A stretch of 64,000 nucleotides of DNA from Roseovarius litorisediminis. GTDB taxonomy: Bacteria > Pseudomonadota > Alphaproteobacteria > Rhodobacterales > Rhodobacteraceae. The notes beneath the pieces are model-generated. The model saw only the letters and a list, made by a program, of their open reading frames with translations, did no database searches and was not told the origin of the DNA. Shown here piece by piece: positions 16,620-24,052 of the stretch. Position 1 is the stretch's first letter; the number at the start of each line of letters is the position of its first letter. Where the stretch lies: NCBI RefSeq assembly GCF_900172295.1, contig NZ_FWFL01000003.1, positions 248,001 through 312,000 on the forward strand, read 5' to 3'. Position numbers and translations under genes: made by a program.

Positions 16620-16694
16620 TGGCAGCCCGTAGGGGAATCGAACCCCTCTTTCCAGGTTGAAAACCTGGCGTCCTAACCGATAGACGAACGGGCC
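16620..16694 (-). tRNA. tRNA-Glu (anticodon TTC)
   Basis: Reading leftward, the 5' GGCCCGT pairs with ACGGGCT at the 3' end. The anticodon arm is CCAGG-TTTTCAA-CCTGG with anticodon TTC, and the T arm is GAGGGGTTCGATTCCCCT. The terminal CCA is encoded. Its 3' side faces the lower-G+C accessory DNA at 14.8-16.6 kb, a usual arrangement for tRNA-targeted integration. Confidence 0.95.
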
Positions 16695-17062
16695 ATACCT
16701 TGGCGTGAGGCGTTACCTAGGCAAAACGCAGCAGCAACGCAAGAGGCATTTTGCAAAAACTTCACTGGGCGGGAAACCTTTGTAACACAGGTTGAAATTG
16801 ACACATCGCTGCCAGCCCCTGCCATGGGAATTCAATTGGCCTTCAAATCTGATTTCCAGGCCGAATCTGATTGATTGACTTGCCTGGAATGAATTGCGCC
16901 GGCCTGATCTTTGCGGTCGGTTCTATGATCAATACCACCAATCCGTTGCCGCAAAAACTTGAGACAGCATCTGGTCAGAAATATCTGCGAGTCTCATTCT
17001 GACGCCGATACCCCCCAAATAGGGAAACCTTGCATGCTTATCTAAACGCTATGAAAACGGCG
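16695..17062. other. Intergenic region between tRNA-Glu and recJ
   Basis: About 370 bases without a recognisable gene. It should contain the tRNA promoter (near 16700-16750, minus strand) and the end of the recJ transcript. No clear terminator or repeat was seen. Confidence 0.4.
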
Positions 17063-18814
17063 TCATGCCTGCGAGGCGCGCGCAGCATCCTCAAGGCGAA
17101 GTTGCACTGATTGACGGCCGCCCCAGCTGTTTATTTCCAACCGCCCGGCAAGATGAAAAGGCGCACCGCCATGGTTTTCAAGGACAGCGCCCATGGCGCC
17201 GTCGTAGGCGCCAAAGGCAATCGCATCGATCTGCGCACCCATGCCATCGCCAAAGCGCAACTTGAGATGACTGTCGCCAACGCGTTTGGTGAATCCGATC
17301 TTCATTTCAGGGAAGACATAGCGCGGTCCTGCCGCCCCGGCGCCGAAGGGGCCTGCAGCCTCGATCTGTTCGATCAGTTCAATTGTGGCTGCCCCGGGCA
17401 TCATCAGGGCGTCGAGCCTGAGGTCTGCCGGGCCTGCATCGCCGGCACCCTGACGCCCCAATAGTTCGGCCAGCCGCGCCATGGCAGGCTCAAGCATGTT
17501 GCGGGCCACTGTCAGTCCAGCAGCCATTTTGTGGCCACCGCCCCTGAGCAACAGGCCTTCGCTGGCCAGGCGCTGAATGCTTGCACCCAGATCGACTCCG
17601 CTGACAGACCGACCAGAGCCTTTGCCCTCGTTCCCTTCCAGCCCAATAACTACCGCCGGGCGGTTGCTGGCCTCTTTCAGGCGGCTGGCGACGATGCCGA
17701 CAACACCTGGATGCCAGCCTTCTCCGGCGGCCCAGACCAGCGGTGCATCCAGCCCGCGCTTTTCAGCCTGCGCCAAGGCGGCGGCCCTAACCGATGCTTC
17801 AATCTCGCGCCGCTCGGCGTTCAGCTGGTCCAGGCGTTCGGCCATGGTATGGGCTTCGGCCGGGTTATCACAGGCTAGCAGGCGGGCCCCCAGATCGGCC
17901 TTTCCGATACGCCCGCCGGCGTTGACGCGCGGGCCCAGCAGAAACCCGAGGTGATAGGCGTTTGGCGCGGTGTCCATCCGCGCCACGTCAGCAAGTGCCA
18001 CCAGACCGGGACGCTCGCGCCGCGCCATGATCCGCAGACCTTGACGTACAAAGGCGCGGTTGACACCTGTTAACGGCGCCACATCGGCGACAGTGGCCAG
18101 TGCAACCAGGTCCAGCATGCCCATCAGATCAGGCCCCTGACGACCCGCCTCGCGCAGTTGGCGACCCACTTCGACCAGCATCAGGAACACCACCGCCGCC
18201 GCGCAGAGATGCGCCAGATCACCAGCTTCGTCCTGCCGGTTGGGGTTCACAACTGCCAATGCATCGGGCAGGGTTTCGCCGCCAAGGTGGTGATCCAGAA
18301 TGATCACGTCCGCACCTTTGGCGGCCTTTACTGGATCATGGCTGAGTGTTCCGCAGTCGACACAGATAATCAGATCATGAGCCTGGGCAAGCTCGGCCAT
18401 GGCGGGTTCATTGGGGCCATAGCCCTCGTCGATGCGGTCGGGGACATAGAGTGTTGCCTGCCGCCCCATCTGCCTTAACCAGTCGATCAGCAACGCGGCC
18501 GAGCTGCCACCATCCACATCGTAATCGGCAAAAATGGCGATCTTTTCGTTGCGGTTCAAAGCCTGCACAAACCGAGCGGCTGCTTTTTGCATGTCTTTCA
18601 GGCTGCGCGGATCCGGCAGCAGGTCGCGCAATTGGGGGGTCAGATAGGCATCGGCTGCTTCGGGGGTGACACCAAGCCGGGCAAGGGTCTGGCACAAAGG
18701 GCGGGGCAGGGTGGTTTGTTGGGCCATTGCCTCGGCCTGCCTGTTGGTTTCGGCAGACGGCCCCACCCATCGCCGCCCGGTCAGGGATTGCGTGACGCCC
18801 AGATATGCAGTCAC
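17063..18814 (-). CDS. recJ: Single-stranded-DNA-specific exonuclease RecJ
   Basis: The 583-residue protein starts at a GTG behind AGGAG. It has the DHH phosphoesterase motifs: ADYDVDGGSS with Asp97 and Asp99, a second Asp in VDCG near 153, and DHH at 174-176. Later DHHA1-type segments include GPRVNAGGRIG and RSVSGVDLG. RecJ degrades single-stranded DNA 5' to 3' in recombination and mismatch repair using Mn2+ or Mg2+. The length fits the family. It is followed on the same strand, upstream in sequence order, by glpX and hom, a common Rhodobacteraceae neighbourhood. Confidence 0.95.
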   Translation of the reverse strand: MTAYLGVTQSLTGRRWVGPSAETNRQAEAMAQQTTLPRPLCQTLARLGVTPEAADAYLTPQLRDLLPDPRSLKDMQKAAARFVQALNRNEKIAIFADYDVDGGSSAALLIDWLRQMGRQATLYVPDRIDEGYGPNEPAMAELAQAHDLIICVDCGTLSHDPVKAAKGADVIILDHHLGGETLPDALAVVNPNRQDEAGDLAHLCAAAVVFLMLVEVGRQLREAGRQGPDLMGMLDLVALATVADVAPLTGVNRAFVRQGLRIMARRERPGLVALADVARMDTAPNAYHLGFLLGPRVNAGGRIGKADLGARLLACDNPAEAHTMAERLDQLNAERREIEASVRAAALAQAEKRGLDAPLVWAAGEGWHPGVVGIVASRLKEASNRPAVVIGLEGNEGKGSGRSVSGVDLGASIQRLASEGLLLRGGGHKMAAGLTVARNMLEPAMARLAELLGRQGAGDAGPADLRLDALMMPGAATIELIEQIEAAGPFGAGAAGPRYVFPEMKIGFTKRVGDSHLKLRFGDGMGAQIDAIAFGAYDGAMGAVLENHGGAPFHLAGRLEINSWGGRQSVQLRLEDAARASQA

Positions 18815-18838
18815 CTGATACTCCTGACCTTTGATGCC

Positions 18839-19804
18839 TTAGCCTACGGGGTTACGATAGATTATCCGCCGCAGCGATCCGGTTTTCGAGCGCATCAGTA
18901 CAGTTTCGGTTTCGACATAGGTCGAGCGGCGTTTGACGCCCGACACGATCGAGCCGTCTGTTACGCCCGTGGCGGCAAAGATCACGTCATCTGTCACCAT
19001 CTCGTCGCGGCTATAGATCCGGTCAAAGTCGGTGATACCGGCCTTACTGGCGCGACCACGTTCATCATCGTTGCGGAACAACAACCGTCCCCAGATCTGG
19101 CCGCCCAGACACTTAAGCGCACTTGCCGCCAGAACCCCCTCGGGGGCGCCACCCGAACCCATGTACATATCGATACCGGTACGCTCGGCCTCGGCGCAGT
19201 GGATAACGCCTGCCACGTCACCATCGGTGATAAGATAAACGGAAGCACCGGTTTCGCGCACCTGCGCAATCATATCCTGATGGCGCGGGCGTTCCAGAAT
19301 GCAAACTGTGATTTCTGATGGCTTGCAACCTTTTGCTGCGGCCAATGCCTCAACCCGCTCGCGGGGGGACATGTCCAGTGAAACGACATCCTTTGCGTAA
19401 CCCGGACCGATGGCCAGTTTGTCCATGTAGGTATCAGGCGCATGCAGCAGCGTGCCGCGCGGTGCCATTGCGATCACGGTAAGCGCATTGGGCATCGCCT
19501 TGGCGGTTAGCGTGGTTCCTTCCAACGGGTCCAGGGCGATATCCACACCGGGACCGTCGCCCGAGCCTACCTCTTCGCCAATAAACAGCATCGGCGCCTC
19601 ATCGCGTTCGCCTTCACCGATAACCACGACGCCCTGAATGTTCAGCATGTTCAGCTGTTCGCGCATTGCATTAACAGCGGCCTGATCGGCGGCTTTTTCG
19701 TCACCGCGTCCAATCAGATCGGCGCAGGCCAGTGCCGCCGCCTCGGATACGCGGGCAAGGCCCAATGAAAGCATGCGATCATCAAAGTTTACGTGGGCAG
19801 TCAT
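18839..19804 (-). CDS. glpX: Fructose-1,6-bisphosphatase class II
   Basis: Start chosen at MTAHVNFDDR behind AAGGAAACC, giving 321 residues; an upstream in-frame ATG lacks support. GlpX landmarks are GEGERDEAPMLFIGEEVG near 60-77, the DPLEGTT metal-site motif near 90, and GSGGAPEGVLAASAL near 190. The enzyme removes the 1-phosphate from fructose-1,6-bisphosphate in gluconeogenesis, and in some bacteria also acts on sedoheptulose bisphosphate. It lies between hom and recJ and is probably cotranscribed with hom (gap 68 bases). Confidence 0.95.
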   Translation of the reverse strand: MTAHVNFDDRMLSLGLARVSEAAALACADLIGRGDEKAADQAAVNAMREQLNMLNIQGVVVIGEGERDEAPMLFIGEEVGSGDGPGVDIALDPLEGTTLTAKAMPNALTVIAMAPRGTLLHAPDTYMDKLAIGPGYAKDVVSLDMSPRERVEALAAAKGCKPSEITVCILERPRHQDMIAQVRETGASVYLITDGDVAGVIHCAEAERTGIDMYMGSGGAPEGVLAASALKCLGGQIWGRLLFRNDDERGRASKAGITDFDRIYSRDEMVTDDVIFAATGVTDGSIVSGVKRRSTYVETETVLMRSKTGSLRRIIYRNPVG

Positions 19805-19872
19805 GAAGGTTTCCTTGCAAAATTCGGCATTCAAAGCATTAACGGCAGCACCATTGCGGCACAAGGGTGGCC

Positions 19873-21159
19873 TCAGACAGATTCGATCCTGAGGGCCACC
19901 GGGTCTCCGGCCAACACGTCCAGTTTGGCCATGGCGAGCAGGGCTGCATCCAGTGCCATTCGGGTGGTTTTATGGGTGACGATCAAAACGGGGGCTGTGC
20001 TGTCATCATGCTGATACTGACGCATGCGGTCGATCGAGACACCAGCCTCTCCCAAGGCCGCGGCGACCTTGGCCAGTGAACCTGGTTTGTCCACTAACGC
20101 CATGCGCAGATAATACGGCGCAGGGGTCGCGGCCTTTGCCGCCTTGGCTTTGCTGAGCCCGGCGGCGGGTTGACCAAAGACCGGCATGCGGAAACCGCGG
20201 GCAATGTCCATGACGTCCCCCATCACGGCACTGGCGGTTGGGCCTTCGCCCGCGCCGGGGCCGCGCAGGACGATCTGTTCCACGCTATCGCCTTCCAGCA
20301 CACACATGTTGGTGCCGCCCTCTAGTTGGCCAAGCGGACTGTTGTCGGGCACAAGGCAGGGCGACATGCGCTGTTCCAGCCCCCGGCCTGTCATCTGACA
20401 GACCCCAAGCAATTTGATGCGATAGCCCATGTCGGCTGCATGGTTGATATCCTCGATGGTGATCCTTTCGATACCTTCAAGTTCGACAGCGTCGAAATTC
20501 ACCTGAGACCCAAATGCAATTGCCGCCAGCAGCGACAGTTTGTGACCGGCATCAATACCGCCTACGTCGAGCGTCGGATCAGCCTCTAGATACCCCAGCT
20601 GGTTGGCTTCTTCGAAGACCACGTCGTAGGGCAGACCTGCCGATTGCATTCTGGTCAGGATGTAATTGCAGGTGCCGTTCATCACGCCCATAACGCGGGT
20701 GATATTGTTGCCGGACAGCCCTTCGGACAGCGCCTTGATTACGGGGATTCCGCCTGCAACGGCGGCCTCGAACCCGATGACGCATCCGGCGTCTTCAGCG
20801 GCCAGCGCCAGCGCCTGGCCATGGTGGGCCAGCATGGCTTTGTTTGCGGTGACCACGTCCTTACCGGCGGCGATTGCGGCTTCGGTCGCGGCCTTGGCCG
20901 GGCCGTCGCTGCCACCCATCAGTTCAACAAAGACATCCACGTCATCCCGTTTTGCCAGGGCAACCGGATCATCCTCCCAGGCATAATCAGTCAGATTTAC
21001 CCCGCGATCCTTGTCACGGTTTCGGGCCGATACTGCCGTGATGACAACGGGGCGCCCCGCGCGCGACGCGAGAAGATTGGCTTTCTGGCGTACAATCTTG
21101 ACGACGCCAGCGCCGACTGTGCCCAGTCCAGCGATGCCAAGGCGCAGGGGTTTTGTCAT
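19873..21159 (-). CDS. hom: Homoserine dehydrogenase
   Basis: Start placed at the second ATG (MTKPLRLGIAGLGTVG), which has GGAG eight bases upstream, giving 428 residues. The N-terminal Rossmann motif GLGTVGAG binds NAD(P). The catalytic core has a VGGIDAGHKLSLLAAIAFG segment near 215, and the C-terminus is an ACT domain (from about 345) for threonine feedback. It reduces aspartate semialdehyde to homoserine for threonine and methionine synthesis. No aspartokinase fusion is present. Confidence 0.95.
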   Translation of the reverse strand: MTKPLRLGIAGLGTVGAGVVKIVRQKANLLASRAGRPVVITAVSARNRDKDRGVNLTDYAWEDDPVALAKRDDVDVFVELMGGSDGPAKAATEAAIAAGKDVVTANKAMLAHHGQALALAAEDAGCVIGFEAAVAGGIPVIKALSEGLSGNNITRVMGVMNGTCNYILTRMQSAGLPYDVVFEEANQLGYLEADPTLDVGGIDAGHKLSLLAAIAFGSQVNFDAVELEGIERITIEDINHAADMGYRIKLLGVCQMTGRGLEQRMSPCLVPDNSPLGQLEGGTNMCVLEGDSVEQIVLRGPGAGEGPTASAVMGDVMDIARGFRMPVFGQPAAGLSKAKAAKAATPAPYYLRMALVDKPGSLAKVAAALGEAGVSIDRMRQYQHDDSTAPVLIVTHKTTRMALDAALLAMAKLDVLAGDPVALRIESV

Positions 21160-21275
21160 GGGGGTCTCCGGATTCACTGTAAAATGGCTCTGGTTGCGCG
21201 ATGTAACGGGTTACGCCCGCCCATGCAACGCGGGTTTTGAGTGTACGCTGACAATATGAAAGGGGCGATGCAGTG

Positions 21276-21563
21276 TTATTGGACGCCCTGTTTCATCCGC
21301 CGGTGGGTCGCGTCATCCACGACCGGGCCTCTCAGCTGTTGCGCCCGCTCTTTAAGCCGCGCCGCGCGGGCCTCGACCTCCTCGACCGTTGTGGGCTCGA
21401 CCTGGGTGTCAGGTACCTGATTTTGAATGTTTTCCACGGGCACAAGATCGGGATAGGGGGCATCACGGGCGTCGGTGCTGACGGCGTCATCCAGCTGCGG
21501 GAACTGGGTGCAGGCGATTATTATCGTCAGAGGGAACAGCGCAAGGGCAAAGCGTGGGCGCAT
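21276..21563 (-). CDS. Small predicted lipoprotein
   Basis: The 95-residue protein has a short basic start, a hydrophobic stretch and a lipobox IIIAC with Cys18, so it should be lipidated and membrane-anchored. The mature part is charged, with a probable coiled coil in EEVEARAARLKERAQQL near residues 62-78. No named family was recognised. It is divergent from the TetR gene at 21669; the operator palindrome at 21638 lies between them, so it may be controlled by that regulator. Confidence 0.65.
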   Translation of the reverse strand: MRPRFALALFPLTIIIACTQFPQLDDAVSTDARDAPYPDLVPVENIQNQVPDTQVEPTTVEEVEARAARLKERAQQLRGPVVDDATHRRMKQGVQ

Positions 21564-21637
21564 CTGAGGCGGTCCTTGTCATCGGGTGCTGTTTCTCTCA
21601 TGCCACTCTTTTGGGGGGTGTAGCAAGCGGGGCTTTG

Positions 21638-21657
21638 ATCTGAACGAATGTTCAGAT
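21638..21657 (+). promoter_or_regulatory. Perfect palindrome upstream of the TetR gene (operator)
   Basis: ATCTGAAC-GAAT-GTTCAGAT is a perfect 8-bp inverted repeat ending 11 bases before the TetR start codon. Its size and place are typical of TetR-family self-operators. Confidence 0.7.
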
Positions 21658-21668
21658 AAATCTGGATC

Positions 21669-22265
21669 ATGGCAAGAACTCAAGGTTCACATTCTGATAT
21701 TACCGGCCCCCGCGTTCGTGACGCGGCGCTGTCGCTTTTTGCGCAGCATGGCTACGCGGCGGTGTCGATGCGGCAGATTGCAGCCGAGGTCGGGGTGCAG
21801 GCCGGGGCGCTGTATAACTATACCTCTGACAAACAAAGCCTTTTGTTCGATCTATTGAAAAGTCATATGGATCAACTGCTTGCAAGCTGGATGGCGCAAC
21901 CGGAAGCCCCTGTCGCCATGCAGGCGCTGGAGCAATTCACCCGCTTTCATATCCGCTTTCATTCGGAACGACCCGAGGCGGTTTTCATCTCGTACATGGA
22001 ACTGCGCAACCTGACGCCAGAGAATTTTGCTGTGATCGAGGAACTGCGCAAGGACTATGAAACCAAGTTAGAAGATATTTTGCGCGCCGGCGTTGCGCAG
22101 AATGTGTTTTCCGTGCGCGAGCCAAAGGTTACGGCAATGGCATTGATTGCCATGCTGACCGGGGTGAACACATGGTTCAAATCGGACGGACGGCTTAGCC
22201 TGGAGGATGTCGAACAGGTCTACTGGGACATGGTGCGCAAGGCCGTTTCAAAGCGTACGGATTGA
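21669..22265 (+). CDS. TetR family transcriptional regulator
   Basis: The 198-residue protein has the TetR helix-turn-helix near residues 15-55, with AALSLFAQHGYAAVSMRQIA and GVQAGALYNY. A helical ligand/dimer domain follows. The closest general pattern is AcrR-like regulators with a C-terminal YfiR/TetR_C-type domain, and the effector is unknown. A perfect palindrome at 21638-21657 supports autoregulation. Its last codons overlap the first CGTACG of a repeated element at 22254-22295. Confidence 0.88.
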   Translation: MARTQGSHSDITGPRVRDAALSLFAQHGYAAVSMRQIAAEVGVQAGALYNYTSDKQSLLFDLLKSHMDQLLASWMAQPEAPVAMQALEQFTRFHIRFHSERPEAVFISYMELRNLTPENFAVIEELRKDYETKLEDILRAGVAQNVFSVREPKVTAMALIAMLTGVNTWFKSDGRLSLEDVEQVYWDMVRKAVSKRTD

Positions 22266-22295
22266 ACGTTTCGTACGCCTATTTCGTACGTTTTT
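22254..22295 (+). repeat. CGTACG triple-site element, copy A
   Basis: CGTACG occurs at 22254, 22272 and 22285, giving spacings of 18 and 13 bp, with TTT before the second and third sites and a T run after the last. The same pattern occurs at 37691-37731. It overlaps the end of the TetR gene. Confidence 0.65.
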
Positions 22296-22462
22296 ACCCA
22301 GCCCCTTCTGAGAGCCAGCTGGCAACAGGGCGAGGCCGGCCGACGCCCCCAGGTTGCAATGTTTTATTGCGGGCCATTTTTCTTGCAATTGGGTTCGGGC
22401 AGATATTTCGATTCAACACCTCTTAAAAAAGAGATAGAGCCCCCTGAAAGGGAGACACAAGA

Positions 22463-22933
22463 ATGAACGAAGAGATTTTGGCAACAGTGCATGCGTCGGG
22501 CCCGCGCCGTTTTATCGGGGTGGCCTCGCTTTTTCTGTTGGGCGGGTTGCTGATCTATATCGCGTTGGCGCAGCCCCCGGAAAATCTGTTTTGGCGCCTG
22601 TTTCTTTTCGTGCTGGGTGGGGCGACCCTCTGGCTGTCCGAGATGATGCGGCGCGCGACGTTGATGACGGTTGAACTGACCGAAACACATCTGCGCTGCA
22701 GTGATGGTCGCGTGATTGCGGAAGTGTCACAGATTGCATCACTGGATCGGGGGACATTTGCTTTCAAACCGTCGCACGGGTTTCTGGTGCGGCTGAAAGA
22801 CAAAGCCCCGGCTTGCTGGCAGCCGGGGCTTTGGTGGCGTTTAGGGCGCCGTGTAGGGATTGGTGGCGTTACGCCGGGGCCGCAAACCAGGATCATGGCC
22901 GATATGATAGCGGCCATGCTGGCGCGGGATTAA
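22463..22933 (+). CDS. Conserved-looking two-helix membrane protein
   Basis: The 156-residue protein has GGGAG before its ATG and two membrane helices near residues 17-36 and 44-60. A soluble domain with beta-strand character follows (LTETHLRCSDGRVIAEVSQI), with a late PGPQTRIMADMIAAML segment. It resembles small PH-like membrane proteins of unknown function; no family name can be given with confidence. Its last four bases overlap the end of the convergent TadE-like gene. Confidence 0.6.
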   Translation: MNEEILATVHASGPRRFIGVASLFLLGGLLIYIALAQPPENLFWRLFLFVLGGATLWLSEMMRRATLMTVELTETHLRCSDGRVIAEVSQIASLDRGTFAFKPSHGFLVRLKDKAPACWQPGLWWRLGRRVGIGGVTPGPQTRIMADMIAAMLARD

Positions 22934-23508
22934 ATAACGCAGGAATTTCCGCCCTCGAGGCAAATCTGCGGTGCGAACCGAATTGTTGTAAAGGTCCGGG
23001 TATCTATCCTCAGGTCCTTTTTCAGACCAATATTGAACAACGAATGAAAAACCGAGTTTGATTCGATCAAGATAACCTCTTTGCCGTGATCCAGAACCGG
23101 TATCCTGTCATGGGCATTTGCGACATCCGCGTCGGTGAGGGCAACGAGACCGCCCGTGCCGCGCACCTCGGACCAGCTGATTTTGTATTTATCAATGTTC
23201 TGATCGTATTTGACGATCGAAATGCGAATCTGGTTTACGCCGTTGTCATTGGTGATTTCATCAAACAGCGCCTTTGTGTTGTCGATGTAGGTCGTGGTCA
23301 GGTAATCCTGCTCGCGCGAGATCATGTCGCCAATGGTGAATGTCGCTTTTTCCCGCACGCTTTTATAACGGTGAAGTTCAAAAAGGTCATAGGTCGCGGT
23401 GAGGGCCCAGAACAGAATGGGCAAGGTAATGACCGTTTCGACCATCAATGAACCACGCGTGTCATCACGAAAACTGCGCAGATATTTATACATGCTTTTC
23501 AGTAACAT
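22930..23508 (-). CDS. TadE/TadG-like pilus assembly protein
   Basis: The 192-residue protein has a cytoplasmic N-terminus with DDTRGSLMVETVITLPIL near residues 15-32. This is the TadE-type pseudopilin segment, with an acidic residue at +5 of the hydrophobic helix, followed by a periplasmic domain. A cysteine pair sits near the C-terminus (ICLEGGNSC). Proteins of this family work with Flp/Tad type IVc pilus machinery. The gene follows the TadE gene by a single base and shares its strand with the vWA gene, so all three look like one operon. Confidence 0.8.
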   Translation of the reverse strand: MLLKSMYKYLRSFRDDTRGSLMVETVITLPILFWALTATYDLFELHRYKSVREKATFTIGDMISREQDYLTTTYIDNTKALFDEITNDNGVNQIRISIVKYDQNIDKYKISWSEVRGTGGLVALTDADVANAHDRIPVLDHGKEVILIESNSVFHSLFNIGLKKDLRIDTRTFTTIRFAPQICLEGGNSCVI

Positions 23509-23509
23509 T

Positions 23510-24052
23510 TTACAACGGCTCCTGAACGAAGGCAGTCAGTGAAACGATAGCCACCTGACCATATGCATCTTTTTGCAGCGCTTTGCCCAAAAAGCTTTTT
23601 GGGAACAAAGGATCGTATTTCAGACAGGCGCGCAGCAGCATCAACTGGTTCTGAGCGCCTGGCGTAACTTCGGTTATCAGGTTCACTTCTTCAGATTTAT
23701 CGGTGCATTTCACCTGTGACGAAAGCGGGTTGAAGGCACGCAGATCTGCCGGCTCCATTTCGAGGCGCAAGTTGTTTTCGCAATTCACAAGCAGGGATGC
23801 GTATTCACATATGTCCGCCTTAATCGAGTCATGCGTCGGATCCGGGTTGCTTCCTGTCGACAGGCGGATGTCACGGGCGGCCATGTCCAGCCCACGCTCG
23901 AGCAGGGTGTGGCGCAAGGTGACGAACCCCAGTTCGATGGAAAACATCATCAGGATCAGGAACACCGGGAAAACCAGAACAAATTCAACCGACGCGGTCC
24001 CGGATTCGGATTTTCGAAACCTGCCGAGAGCTTTGTTGAAAAAGCGTGTCAT
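23510..24052 (-). CDS. TadE family pseudopilin-like protein
   Basis: The 180-residue protein has the TadE motif SGTASVEFVLVFPVFLILMM near residues 17-36, with the conserved Glu in the membrane helix, and a periplasmic domain with several cysteines. TadE-like proteins are minor pseudopilins of Flp pilus systems. The start overlaps the stop of the upstream vWA gene by 4 bases, indicating coupling. No prepilin peptidase, ATPase or secretin gene of the Tad system is in this window. Confidence 0.85.
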   Translation of the reverse strand: MTRFFNKALGRFRKSESGTASVEFVLVFPVFLILMMFSIELGFVTLRHTLLERGLDMAARDIRLSTGSNPDPTHDSIKADICEYASLLVNCENNLRLEMEPADLRAFNPLSSQVKCTDKSEEVNLITEVTPGAQNQLMLLRACLKYDPLFPKSFLGKALQKDAYGQVAIVSLTAFVQEPL

